64,000 nucleotides of DNA from contig CM038918.1 in NCBI GenBank assembly GCA_021904315.1, positions 10,431,349-10,495,348 of the forward strand. The letters are read 5' to 3'. Positions 46,724 through 59,050 of the stretch are shown here, piece by piece. The first letter of the stretch is position 1; every line of letters starts with the position of its first letter. The notes beneath the pieces are model-generated. The model saw nothing but the letters and a program-made list of their open reading frames with translations, was not told the DNA's origin and did no database searches. A program made the position numbers and the translations under genes. The DNA is from Sphagnum magellanicum. Taxonomy: Eukaryota > Streptophyta > Sphagnopsida > Sphagnales > Sphagnaceae.

Positions 46724-46792
46724 GTGCTTCATGTTTTATGCATGGTTAGGTTATAGAAACCCTAATCTAACCATGCATAAGCCATGAAGCAC
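46724..46792. ncRNA. Strong 69-nt hairpin, candidate small-RNA precursor
   Basis: The two arms (46724-46754 and 46762-46792) pair over about 30 positions with one mismatch and two wobble pairs. Outer stem GTGCTTCATG pairs with CATGAAGCAC; inner stem ATGCATGGTTAG pairs with CTAACCATGCAT; the loop is short. That length would accommodate a 21-22-nt duplex. It could be a young microRNA-like locus or a tiny foldback element. Expression is unknown. 46793-47375 shows nothing else. Confidence 0.4.
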
Positions 46793-47375
46793 CTATGGCA
46801 ATGGGCAAACACTAAGTAGCTACACTAAGCTCCATGTGAGCTAGTGACCCTACTGAAGCTAATGCAAGATAAGGTAAGTGAGGTTGGGAATAAGCCCAAG
46901 GTGTGCCATGAGTCAAAAAGATGCCAAACAAGATTCCACACAAAGTGAGAGGTGTGTGGGAATCAAGGTAAAACCCTTGAGATATCGGTTGAATGCATGG
47001 AGTTGGGCCTTTTAAGGAGTCCCAATTCTTTAAAATGGGGTTGGAGGGATCAAAATCTATGTAAAATAATTGATTTTTAGACCATTGGAAAGGTTACAAT
47101 GTGACTTATAATAAAGTCATGGGTGTGCATTCCTAAAAAAAAGGTTTCTTGAAAGTTACGATCTTCCATGAAAAGTTAAAACAAAAACTACCAAAATAAC
47201 TTTGCACCACTTATTTCAGTCACCAAATCATGTATGATACACAAACTTGATATGACATTAAAAATAATCTTTTCAAGGGGTATAAAGTGGTGTGCTTGAA
47301 TGTTTTAACAATATCTATTTTTTGGGAGAATGAGATTTTAAACTCATAAAATAATAAAATGTTCCAATCTTTATG

Positions 47376-47600
47376 AAGGTGGTGGTGCAATGGTTAAGAA
47401 CTTGATTTTTCAATGTGAAGGTGAAAAGTTCAAGTCCTCACACTTGCAACCTAAATTGTCTAAATAGTCTAGCTTACCTAGTAATCTTGTGTTGGAATAA
47501 GGGGAAGTTGTAGATGGTGAGAATCACCATTTCTCACCCTTCGACCTAGGATCCAATTAAATACAATTTCTGAATGTAGCACAAATAAAAAACAAAAATA
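47376..47600 (+). mobile_element. tRNA-derived SINE
   Basis: An A-box TGGTGCAATGG (47383-47393) and a B-box GTTCAAGTCC (47428-47437) sit 45 bp apart, the internal RNA polymerase III promoter of tRNA-derived SINEs. A non-tRNA body follows, with an A-rich end near 47580-47605. The tRNA-like part does not form a complete cloverleaf. Exact ends and target duplication were not established. Confidence 0.65.
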
Positions 47601-47605
47601 AAAAA

Positions 47606-49923
47606 TCAACAACATAGATCATAAGCAAATTGCACATTTATTCTTTGCAACCCCATTGCTTTCAAAGAATTTTGCAAGAATAAGAAAATAAAATCTCCAC
47701 AACTCTTCCAAAAGGACATACAACCACACAAAACACACACACACACACATACACAAACAAACAAGGGGAAAAAATGTATTTAAAAATGAAATGAGCCATT
47801 GAGTTGCCAGTTTCATTTACAAATGGCACAAAACATAAATAATAATAAACAAAAGTTTTCATGTGATGCCACATTCCACTTCAATGGTTTATTACAATCC
47901 TAGTGAACCATTGGTTACAAGTTTAGAAAAATGATTTAAAAATTAACGTATTTTCACATTTTTCCACATTTGGTTAATAATTCATTCATTATTATCAATT
48001 CACTTATTAATGTATTAATTGGACCTTCTAACAATTGATACCTAACATTTTTAGTAGATATTTTTAAAATTAAAAAAATTAGACCAAGGATTAACACATA
48101 TTATATATTATAATGTTTACCTAATAAACAATATATGAGACCATCTATTTTTACTCACATATTTTTTAAATTCAAATAATAATCCCCCTCGTCCCTTTGG
48201 TAACAAATTATGGGCAAAGACTAGTCAAGTAAATGAGGTACATTTTCCCCAATCTTATGAACTCAAGGCTAATTCCAAGGTCTTGCCAAAAATCTAAGTT
48301 TCATGTTTTTTTTTTTGATCCTAGCCTTTTTTTAGCTCCTCATAGCTTGAAAGAACATGCACCTATGACCCACTTGAAAAGATTACTTGCCCAAGGTGAC
48401 ATCAATGTTATGGGATCCAAAATAGGATTAGTAAAAAAAATATGTTTATGTTTATTGTGACATTTTCAAGAGTCCAAAACTAGTTAAATTTGTTGTAATT
48501 ATGATAATGAACAATCTATAAATCTTATAATTATCCCTTATGCTTTTGGCAAAAAATTGGTATGTTGCCTTATAAATATCATTAGATATATGATTGGTTA
48601 AATAATCCATGTGAAAGATTAAAGATTTTGAATGACATGGGGGAAAAATGATAAAAAAATGATGAAAATCATAACATTTTTATAAAAAAAAATTGTAATT
48701 TCTTGTGCCATCAAACAACTAATTGTAGAGACACCATGTCACATGAAAGTTGCATTGGAAATCATAAACTTTTGTGATTATATAATCTATTTTCTCATTC
48801 ACTACCATGGATACAGTGGCCTAGCATGCTAGGTTAGGTACTTACTTACCTAACTATCTACTTAGCTAAAATAATAAGTATGTACATAATAATTGAATAA
48901 CATGGCTTGACCTAGCTAGCTAAGTAACCCAAAGGCCCACCTAGCCTAGTTTATAGTAAGCCTACCTTGTCAATCCACTAGGTATTAGTAGCCTTTTCTA
49001 ACACACATGCTAATCAATAAATGAAAATGTACATTTTGAGTTACAATAACAATTCAAATATGACATGTCATCTTGTCATCTACATATAATTACAAATATA
49101 ATTACAAAATTATCAATTATCAATGGATGCCACCAATAATGGATGACATATATATTCATTTTCCATGAATCTTTTCATTTCAATCAAGATAATAAAAAAT
49201 TATGGTCATAGGTATGAGTAAAATTTGGATCCATCACATGTAATCACAAAATGAGTTGATTTGCACACTAGTCACAAACATAGAGTCGAAATGAACAAGA
49301 TTTCTTCTTATGCATGTCATTAGTTGAAACATATATTCCAGTTGATTGTGTGTAATTTAAATTATCTCACAAGTGAAATGGCATTGTGGGTTCACATGTA
49401 TGTTTTCTTTGAAAATAATATTTGGCTAAATGCAAGTTAGGGTGGTTCAAAATCGGCAAGAGTCTTAGTCCCAAAAATCCATATAACATTAGAATGGAAA
49501 AATAGTTAAAAACCAATGTTGAGTGGACCCTATGTGGTGATTAATCAACTAATAAAGTCCATAGGAAAGGCTACCCATCTAAACAACTCTTTGACATTGG
49601 GGGAAAAAAATATTAATCCAACAAAAAATGACCAAGATAAGGACTTTTGAAAATAAGGTCCAAATCTGGTCACTCAAAAATCCATAATTATTTGTCAGTT
49701 GAAGTTTTTGTTGTAATTTTTTTCAATCCATATTTAGTTTTCCATCATGTATCATATATGGAATCCCTATAAAAAATATTGAAATGAAATCATAATAAAA
49801 AATGCATTTGAATGTTAATGTTGAATAGTCCATATGCCCACTTTAAAAGTCCATTACTATATGATTGGTATATATTTATTGAAGTTCGCCCCTCAATATA
49901 TATTCTTATTCAAGTTGACAATT
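47606..49923. other. AT-rich intergenic DNA
   Basis: No gene is recognised. The 48115-48240 part (TTTTTACTCACATATTTTTT, then CCCCxxGTCCCTTTGG) resembles 53735-53825 on the other side of the copia remnant. It might be worn LTR or shared repeat sequence, but the match is short. Confidence 0.45.
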
Positions 49924-52900
49924 TTAATCCATAAATATTTTTGTCAAATTGATGATTTTACAATGCGTTTGTGGCATTTGAATAGAGTATACTTTGTAGA
50001 AAGTCCATAAAGATGTAAAAAGTGAACCATCGTAACTTGCAACTAACCATTTAAGATTTGCAATTAATACAACAATATATTGATAGTCAAAATCTATTAC
50101 AGTGGGATGAACTTGAATACAAACCAATTTCATGAAATTTTCAAGCCAAATAGCCTTGGTTACATTGCCTTTGACAATGTTATGCACCCATTTTTAGTGT
50201 CGGATAATGTGATACATTTATTTCTTAATTGCACAAATTATGGCACCACCCACAAGGTAGAAAAAATCTTAAAGTGCATTTAGGTGTCCTTATCATTTGC
50301 CTAATCAACATTTGGAAAACCATGCAATGTATAGCCTCTTGCATGTTGTTAGTATTTTATACACATGTGAAGAGTTCCATTGATGTAGCTTACCAACAAG
50401 CAATAATTTTATTAAAAATCATAAGACAATAGGCTTTTGATTTTTTATAGTGTCCCATATATATTCTTGTGTATGTGGATGAAAACATGGTAAAACATAC
50501 ACAAAAAATGAATGTCTCCAATTTATTCATGTATCATGCATATTGATAAAACATGTAAGTAACATCAAAATGGGTGGAACTACAATTCAACAGTGGAATT
50601 TATTTTATATTAATGAGAATCTATTTGCAATTTAAACTAAGTAAAAAATTTAGGTAAATAAGTTGAAAATTTTAATTTAATGCACAACAATGAATTTTTT
50701 TATGACATGTTTGTTGTTGCTTTCGATCTACTTGCATCCAACATTGACAAAGTGATTTTTGTGCCTACATTATATGTTTACACCCATGTGAATAAAATGT
50801 ATGTATGTTGTTTTTATGCATGTGGGTGTAGGAATGACATCTAGACACCCTTCAATAAAACAAATTAGGTGTGATTCCAAATCACTTTTCAATAGGTGTT
50901 TTATTTGATAATGCCTTGGGTAAAAAATCTATTTTGTAAATAATTTGTACTTAACAAAGGCTTTCCTCAAAAGGATTTAGGTAAATGGGCATCGAATAAA
51001 ATAAAAAAGACTAGTCCAATCAACATTTGATTTTTCTTTCAAAGACACCAATTTGCTATGGTGTATAAACTATAGTGAATTACCTTTGAATGACACATGT
51101 TCTTGATCTTAAAGATTAAAAACATTATACTTGTACTCTCCAACATTATTTCATCTTAAATTTTTGATCTTTTTGTTGCTTTGATTTTCAACTTGTGTCT
51201 TATATTAAACAAACTTATCAATGGTTGTAATTTATGTTTGATAAGATACAATCTAGAATAATGTGACATATCATCAATAAATATTATAAATAATTATAAG
51301 CATGTGTGGGAGTTTGAATTTGTCCATGCATGTGTCCAAATGAACTATTCCTATCAACTTTATTGCTTTAATGCTTTTTAATTTGGGAAACTTGTCCTTA
51401 TTTTGTTTTCTTTGAACACATGCATTACAAAATTGTGAATTAATTTTATAAATATTATGAAGTCATATGGACATATATTTCAACTAATGTAATTTAGTTT
51501 TATTTATATGAAATAATCTTTGATGCCATAATTCATCTTATTAACATTCACAGTAATAGGAACAACTATGGTTTTTTGCTTTGTCATAATGAGTTTTTTA
51601 TAATTTGTGTAGGTCAAAATGTAATGTGTAAATACATTATGTAACAAATCATGGTTTTTCAAACTATCAGTTTTGATTACTTTGTTCATTTTGATTAATG
51701 AAAACATACAATTTGACCAAAGGACTAGTGCATGAATGGTAATTCTAATTTTTTTTTTGGATCAATTTTATTATCATGACTTAGTTGATTACCTATCAAA
51801 TGAGACATCTAATTGAATTGGACAAAGAAAAGAACATCGCTAGTCAAAATGGCCAATCAATTTCTAATAAAATGGGACATCTAATCAAGTTTGACAAAAC
51901 AAAATGACATCTTTGTTCAAAATGACCAATAGGTTTCTAGTAATATTGGACATATGATCAAGTTGAACAAACAAATGACATCCCTAGTTGACATGGTCAA
52001 TGGGTTTATACTCAAATGGGACAATTTTGTGTAACTAACAATTTGTTAATAAATTATGTCATAACTACAACATACCTACCTAGCTTACATTAGGATGATG
52101 TAAGTAATTAGTATCCAAAAATTTGGACACATCTTTGATTGAAATGTTGATATAACTAAGTTATGTAAGTAGGCTCATTAGTTAGACAAGGTAGTAGGCT
52201 AGCTAGTTTTAACTTAGGCTCTCACATGTTTGATAGTTGTTGGATGCATCAACATCATGAGACATGTGTTGAGTTGCCCCACTTTCAACATACTAGATAA
52301 GTTTTTTCCCTCTTCTAAAATTGCAACATACGACTTGTTAGTGCTTGTAACAATGTTTATATCTACCTTTTCAAATTGCTAAATTATTTCCCACTCTAGC
52401 TTTACAATTTTTGATGTGACAATCTTGTCTTTTACAAAAGGAACAATTCACCTTTAATTTAGTATATAACTAGTTCTAGATGACCATTTTTCATTTTTTG
52501 ATGGGAATCGTCTTTTTCTCTCTCCATCTTTAAATGGGTTTAGGGTCTTTTTAATTTTTCTTAAGGTTGAAGATTATTTTACCAACATATAAAACAAACA
52601 TACTATTTGTTGATGAATTTAGGCTTTAAATAAATATTTGTTCTTGGATTAAGTCCACCATAAATTATTGTAAGTGAAAGCCTTAAAGGTTGTTGCATGC
52701 ACATATAATTTATAAATTTCTTATAACTTACAAGCATATAGCTCATAAATGAAAGCATTGCCTCATCATTTGGTACTTAATCAACATTAATGGTTGATAA
52801 TTGTTCAGTGATAACATGAAAAATATGAATATATGTATTGTCATGTTTTCATTTTTTCTCATCTTCAATGCTTTAAATACATTTTTTTAACATTTTAGAC
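49924..52900 (-). mobile_element. Decayed Ty1/copia retrotransposon, minus strand
   Basis: Reading the minus strand from high to low coordinates, copia landmarks appear in order. Gag remains come first (about 52830-52460), including NDEAMLSFM. A zinc-knuckle-like CSFCKRQDCHIKNC (near 52445-52405) follows. The protease site ESGATQHMSHD lies near 52290-52255. Integrase reads CNACVQRKQNKDKFPK then VHLDTCMDKF (about 51440-51320), NVGEYKYNVF near 51130, and IDFLPKALSNKTP with a worn YLRVSRCHSY-like block (50930-50830). An RNase-H-like KAIWLENFMKLVCIQVHPTV (ending near 50080) closes the set. Stops and frameshifts occur throughout. The interval between integrase and RNase H is too short for a full reverse transcriptase, so that domain is largely deleted. 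Paired LTRs were not found. Confidence 0.85.
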
Positions 52901-54991
52901 TCAATTAATTTAATCAATTCACTCCATGCATTGTGCGATATAAGACACATTGTGATTGAATGTGAGACAATGTTATTTTCCAAACAAATTGTTTACTACT
53001 ACAAGGGACATTATGTCTATATCTTCCTAATTGTTTACATTATCTATGCACATGTGGGCAAGTAGTACATAATTTCCAAGTTAACTATTTGGGCTCCAAT
53101 TGGAAGAATATGACTCAAATTGGAAACTTATGAACCATTTTACATCTATTTAAACAATGTTCATTGAATATGTTTGATTTCATATTCCTTCATTGTGTGG
53201 TATTATGAATTTATTCAAATGTCAATGTTCATCATTCTCAAATGTGATGTGATTTGAGGTATGGAAGATACTAATTGTGTTTTGAAAAAATTGAAAGATT
53301 GGAATTTTCTATCATTCAAACTTTTTGAATTTGTAACCTAATTGATATTTGGTCATTTTCATTTGAAACACATTAAAATTCTTTAAAGTCACATCAAGTG
53401 TAGCCCTTATTTCATACTTGATTGATTTAGTCACCCCTTTTTTATTTTGTTTAGAAAGTCCCAAAGGGGGACACTTAGTGTAAAGTTTGGGATCTACGTG
53501 CATCAAACGACCATTTGTAAGGGGGTATTAGATAATTGTCCAACCTAATTTTTATCACCTTATTATTATCTATTTTTCTAATGTATAAATATTAAAGCCA
53601 CCCTATATTAATTATAATCCATTATTTCATATTAATACATACCCTATATTATAATTAAATTGATTATTTGAATAAAATGTACCTTTTTAAAAACTAATTA
53701 CCTTACAATTTTTACCCAACAACCAATATATTACACCTTATATTTTTACTCACATATTTTTTACTTATTTTTTTACTAATGTCCCCTTTGGAAAAAAATC
53801 CCAAAAGTACTAGACTTTGAATAACAAAATTCAACATGAAATTGTTGAAATTGATTTGTGATTTGTGGAGGGTGTGCTAATACGCATAGGAGGGCTACCT
53901 ACCTCAAGGTTTGCCTTAGGCACCATAGTCAAGACCAAACTCCTTTTAACATTTTCATAGGTGTTAAATGGACCTTAACTATAGTACTTAGTGGAAATTA
54001 ATTTTTAATTTTAATGTTCACTTAACATTTCAACCCCAAATGGATTCTTAATGAGTAGTTTCATCCCCTTTGTGGGAGCATTTTATGGATAATTTTGTTA
54101 TTTTCGACCTGTTTGAAAAAACATTGAAAACTCAAATTAGTTTGAACCAAGTTTTGATACCATGTTGGAATTACATATGCTAATTCATGCAGACATGTTA
54201 TTATTGGTATGTAAATATGTTGCATTAGAATGAGAGAAAGAGCTCTTATGAAGTTGTATAAGAGATATGAAATGTTTGTATTCAATAATGTCCTTAACTT
54301 GGTAATATATTATCCACATTAACTAATAACTAAATAAAAGATGTATACTATACTTTTCTATTGAAATATTCATCTGTGATGGTTTTGACAAACATGTTAA
54401 AATAAATTTATAATGGGTTCATAAATTTATATTTTCCATTTCATTATGTGTATGGAATGATTTTTCTATTGTTAAAATGAATGACAAGGTTTTGTGCATT
54501 TCAAACTATATGGAGGTGTTCCTTACAATGTACATGTATTGTCACAGGTCTCCAATCTTTTTTTCAAATTTGTGGTAGATTGAATATTTGATGAACAATT
54601 TCCAAACTAAGACTAATTTTTAACTAGAGTGGTGGTGGTTGCAAATTATATTAAGGATGGAAAAGAAGATGATGTTGATGGGTGTGAATGGTGTTTAAAA
54701 TTTTGAAAGGATTTCATGATTATCTTACATGCCACATGTATCCAAGTTTTCATATGGTGCGAAAAAAGGCATGAATGTAACAACTTAAGAGGTTGATGTT
54801 AGATATCAATATTCTAGCAAGTGGAAAAGGCTATGATTTGAAAATAGAAGTATGCATGTTCTAAAAAAAATCAGATGTCACACAAGTAATTTTTATTAAT
54901 AATAATTCAAGAGTCTATTGAATCATGGAAAGTAAAATATGATTATAAAATTCAAAGAATTTTGAGTTATGTTTGGAAAAATCTAGGATCA
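52901..54991. other. AT-rich intergenic DNA
   Basis: The higher-coordinate side of the copia remnant, with no recognised gene. Possible worn LTR sequence near 53735-53825 is discussed under 47606-49923. Confidence 0.45.
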
Positions 54992-55515
54992 CATGTTACA
55001 ACCATTGTAAGTGTCAATAGTCATATATACTACATGTAAATCATGTGTCGGTGTAAATCATTTACACTTACATGAGGCCAATGTAAATATTTGTCAAATA
55101 CATTTACATGGTCTTATATAAATGTTTGGGGTGTGTAAGTGTATATATAATATACTTTTAATGACCATACCTTCTTGCAAATCCATATTAATTAGTTATG
55201 GGTGCATGTTTTGATGGTTTTTTTTGCAATGGGACATGTGGTTGGCCTCTCACCAAAAAAATTATGAAATCCTTCCTCCCTTTCCCAAAGTGAAAATCAC
55301 AATCTTTTTACATTGTTTTACACAATCGTGTAACATCATATGAATGTATTTGTTTTACACTTACATTGTTTTACATAGTCTTGTAAAACCATATAATGTA
55401 TTTAATTTTAAACTTACATTTATGTTGTTTTACATGTCATAAAACAAATTTACATGATTTTACATTTGCACTTACACAGAGAGTAAGTCCCAAACCATGT
55501 ACATGCACAATATTA
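54992..55515. mobile_element. Diverged relative of the 39612 hAT element
   Basis: It shares GTAAGTGTCAATAG near the left end, AAATCATTTACACTTACAT, AATATTTGTCAAATACA and the right-hand GTAAGTCCCAAACCAT-like segment with 39612-40690. Multiple TTACACTTACA/TGTAAAAC words crowd the ends. It lacks the gene-like insert and the R2 fragment of the first copy. No clear target duplication remains. Confidence 0.7.
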
Positions 55516-56400
55516 ATTACAATCCATAACCTTCAACCTATGTTTCATTAGTAATCTACTAGTTAACACATAACTAGTCATTTGAAGATGCCTTGTGATG
55601 CCATTGGCTAGTTACACACAAGTTACAAGTAGTAACATATGTGTGTCAGACCATGCCATTGGATGGCGTCCATAACTTGTTCACAAATCCTAGAGACCAC
55701 ACCATTTGTTTGCATCAATAACCTATGTCCACAAAGAAAGTCGCAAATTGGCTCCTTGCCATAATTCATTTCCACCATGTTTGATCATAGGGCAATAAAC
55801 ACACGTTTGACACCTTCAAACTAGTTTCAAACAATTGTTTATGCTAGGTAACCAAAGTCATTCTCATTAATTAATTTGTCCAAAATAATACCTTGGGCTC
55901 TCGTTAGCCCAATGTTCCATAACCCTTGGCTACTTGGATGAAAAGAGGGCATCTTGATTCTCATGATGGTTGATTTTGTACTTTAGTAACCAATAGAAGG
56001 CATTGGTTACCAATCTTGAGACATCCTAAACTATTCTTGATAACTAGTGGTTCCTTGTTGGTCACCCAGTCCATAATGGTTAAGCTAAAAATGTTGTCCT
56101 AGTGAGTCATGCTACATTGAGCTCAAAACATTCCACTTACAACCTTGAATGTGGACAAGACTTATTTTTTTTGCACCTAGATTATTTTGTTGTGCTCTCA
56201 CCAAGCACTAGGCAATTTTGTAGTGCGGGATATGTAGTTTCACTACATGAAATGGGCTTTTAAAGTTCAAACCAATGTTGGTATGGTATAGAGGGTTTCA
56301 AAAAGTATGTAGAATTAAAATTGATTGGTTATCACTTAACAAAAAAAAGGGGGGACTTATTTTAATTCATTGTTTGCTTCCATCAATGCCACCATTGCAC
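55516..56400. other. Intergenic DNA, nothing recognised
   Basis: No gene, RNA or bounded element. Words such as CTAGTTACACAC and ACTAGTCA recur without forming a clear repeat. Confidence 0.5.
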
Positions 56401-56408
56401 TTGTTCAT

Positions 56409-57205
56409 ACCCTTGTTGGGTGAATATCCAAGAAATTTTTTCGGATATTTGTCTTAGATATTATTTTCGACATAAAAATGACATTTGGTGGATATCACTC
56501 GAGGTGATATCTGGGTTGATATTTGGGGTGTCAAATATCACCCATTGTGATATTTGACATTTTATATTTGAAAACTATGCCGGATATCAAAGATATTGAT
56601 ATCTGGCCTAGATATCGTATCTAGGGCTAGATACCAGGGTTAATAATTAGCAAGTAGGTCAGGTTACTAATTAGGTTAGGTTTGTAGGTTCACACATAGC
56701 TATGTTTTTTATTCATTTTTCTGATGTAGCTAGGGTGATGAGAATCCCTAGACAATTTTAAACTATTCTGGGGACACATTTTCAGAAGTCTCTTCAAAGT
56801 TGTGGTCAATAGTTATTACTATGGTTATATTTTCTTTAAAAATTAATTTATGATTTTTTTTGAATCCTTTAAGAAGAAAACAAATTTGTGACAAATTATT
56901 CCCTTTTCAAAAAAAAAAGATATTTCTTTTTGGAGATTTTTTGCCCAAAAAAAAAGGACTAACGCCCAACATAGCAAGCCAAATTTTGAATTTCTGATAT
57001 CCTGATTTTTTGGTATCCAACTAATAAATAAATGATGGATATCCAATAACATTGATATCCGAGTCAGATTGAAAAATATGAAAATCTGATATCCAGCCAA
57101 GATGTTTAAATTTTTTTTAAAAAAAAATGCAATATCTTTATTTGACAGATTTAAAAAAAATCTTTATTAGGTGGATATCCCAAAAAGGTGATATCTGCCC
57201 AACAT
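56409..57205. mobile_element. TIR element packed with GATATC palindromes
   Basis: Inverted ends TGTTGGGTGAATATCC (left) and, in reverse, TGTTGGGCAGATATCACC (right). They lie between direct repeats TTGTTCAT (56401-56408 and 57206-57213), compatible with an 8-bp hAT-type target duplication, although the exact boundary is uncertain by a few bases. Eleven GATATC sites occur in two subterminal clusters (56491-56616 and 56996-57195), against an expectation well below one. There is no transposase frame. Confidence 0.65.
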
Positions 57206-58033
57206 TTGTTCATGCCTAGGGCTTTCTTTTTTTTGAGAAAGTCCTATTCATATAGGTATATATATTTTTGTGCTTTTGGATATGCATATGTCAAGTTTAA
57301 TGAAGCTCTAAAAAAATGTGTTCAGAGTTTTGTGTTGTTCATGAATGGTAAAAGTTATGCATCACAATGTATTCTCCAATGGAAAAAAATCCTCTAGCTT
57401 GTAAGCTAGAAAAAAATCACCACTTTTTGGTGGTTATTTATTCAATATTTTTCTCAATTTAGATAAAATTTTGATGTGAACATTCGATGCCCATATCCAT
57501 ATCTCATATTAATTGGCATGAAATTGTTGTCTATTCATGTTCATACCTGGGATACCCGAAGACAACTAGGTTGTTCTATAGACCCATTTGATGTCTATTT
57601 GAAGAAAGATTTAATATTCATGTTCTTACATAGTGTTTAATACCAAATATGCAATTGGTATGTTAAAATGGACATAATTGGCCAACACTGGTTTAAACTA
57701 GTGTTAGAACTTGGGTGGTTCTTTGATTTTGTTAAGAACCTTTGATTCTAGGCTTTTAAAATTTTAGAAAATCAAAGAACATCCTTTTCAGCTTTTTAAA
57801 AATTGTTTAAATATGAAATCCTCCGATTTTTTTTCATTATATTTAGAGCCAAAAGAACCTCTAGTTTTGGGTTTTTGAAAAATTTCAAGGAACCATTGGC
57901 TTTCATGTAAGAACATGCAAAGAATATGTGGTTTAGGGTAGGTTCTTTGACCTGGTTCTTTGATTTTTTGAGAACATGGGTTAAGGGTGAAAATCATTTC
58001 TATGATTTAAAACCTCCAGTGAAGAGTCATAAC

Positions 58034-58479
58034 CAGTGTTGGCCATTTATTACTTTTTTTTATAACTACCAGGTAGGTTATTTCTTGATTTTTTTGGGTC
58101 ACTCAGGTTATCAATAAAAAAATTTGGTTGTCAAATTGGTTATCAAAAAATTGATTAATAACCATTGGTTATGCATAAGAGTAGGTTATCAGATAACCAA
58201 TTGATAACCACCTAATATTGTGCGGGTTACTAGCTAGCTGTTTATAAGGTTTTTTCAAAAATAAAAATATCTTCTGTTTTTAATATTTTATATTGGTGTT
58301 TAAAGATTGATAACCTACTTGGTTGATAATCAGGTCATTCAGGTAGGTTATTAGATTTGTGAAAATTCAATACTAGGTGGTTATCAATTTAACCGGTTAT
58401 CAAAAATCAAGAACCAGCTGTTAGGTTATTGATAGCCAACTTATAACTGAGTCAAAAGTCAATAAACCAGCCGACACTG
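58034..58479. mobile_element. hAT-type nonautonomous element rich in GGTTATC repeats
   Basis: Termini CAGTGTTGGCCATTTATTA and, in reverse, CAGTGTCGGCTGGTTTATTG. Flanks are GTCATAAC and GACATAAC, a 7-of-8 target duplication. The interior holds more than ten GGTTAT/ATAACC words in both orientations. An exact inverted copy of its terminal TGGCCAACACTGGTT occurs at 57679-57693, bounding another 367-bp stretch (to 58045) with GGTTCTTTGA repeats that may be a related element sharing this end. 57217-57678 shows nothing else. Confidence 0.65.
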
Positions 58480-58729
58480 GACATAACCAGTTCTACGATT
58501 CAGATAACCAGCAGTCAGAGGGCAACCTAGATCCTAATCTTACCCGCCGGTTCCAGGTTCCAAAGAGTGAGAACCACAGAACCCTGGTTGAAACTTTGAA
58601 CTTGAAACCAACAATCATGCCAGCATGTAAGTTTAGGGTTTAGGGTTTTAGCAGCTTCTTACACTGATGATCATAGTAAGTGAATCCATAGATCCAGAAA
58701 TAAATGCATAAATAAATAAACAAAGGAAA

Positions 58730-59050
58730 ACCACCCAGCAATGGAACAAGAGAAGAAAAAATAAATAAAATCAAAGTCCAAACAAAAGACCACACCCCAA
58801 AGTGCAGAATGCTCAATGGAGAGCCCTAAAAAGAGAAAACATGAAACCTAGAACCTAAACCCATCACCAGTACCACGAAGCAAGGAGATGGTAGAAAAGC
58901 CTGGAAGGACATCAAGCCTAGAAGATGGCTCTTGGACTGCCACAACTGCCAGACACAAGATAGTGATGGCCTGAACTCTCTGAAAAGCCACTGATTCCAT
59001 CTGCTTATAAAAGGAATGTACAATCAAAAGAGGAGGACCTCCAGAAGCTA
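58730..59050. repeat. Dispersed repeat D, copy 2
   Basis: Collinear with 1740-2130, including AAAGTCCAAACAAAAGACCA, CCTAGAACCTAAACCCATCA and TATAAAAGGAATGTACAATC. No coding capacity. A TTTAGGG doublet at 58631 is too short to be telomeric. Confidence 0.65.

Noticed and set aside
48115..53825. Short similar segments at 48115-48240 and 53735-53825 as the LTR pair of the copia element
   Set aside because: The similarity is brief, in AT-rich sequence, and lacks TG...CA ends, a primer-binding site or a polypurine tract; not convincing enough to annotate.
58629..58650. TTTAGGG doublet as telomeric repeat
   Set aside because: Only about two units; far too short for interstitial telomere sequence.
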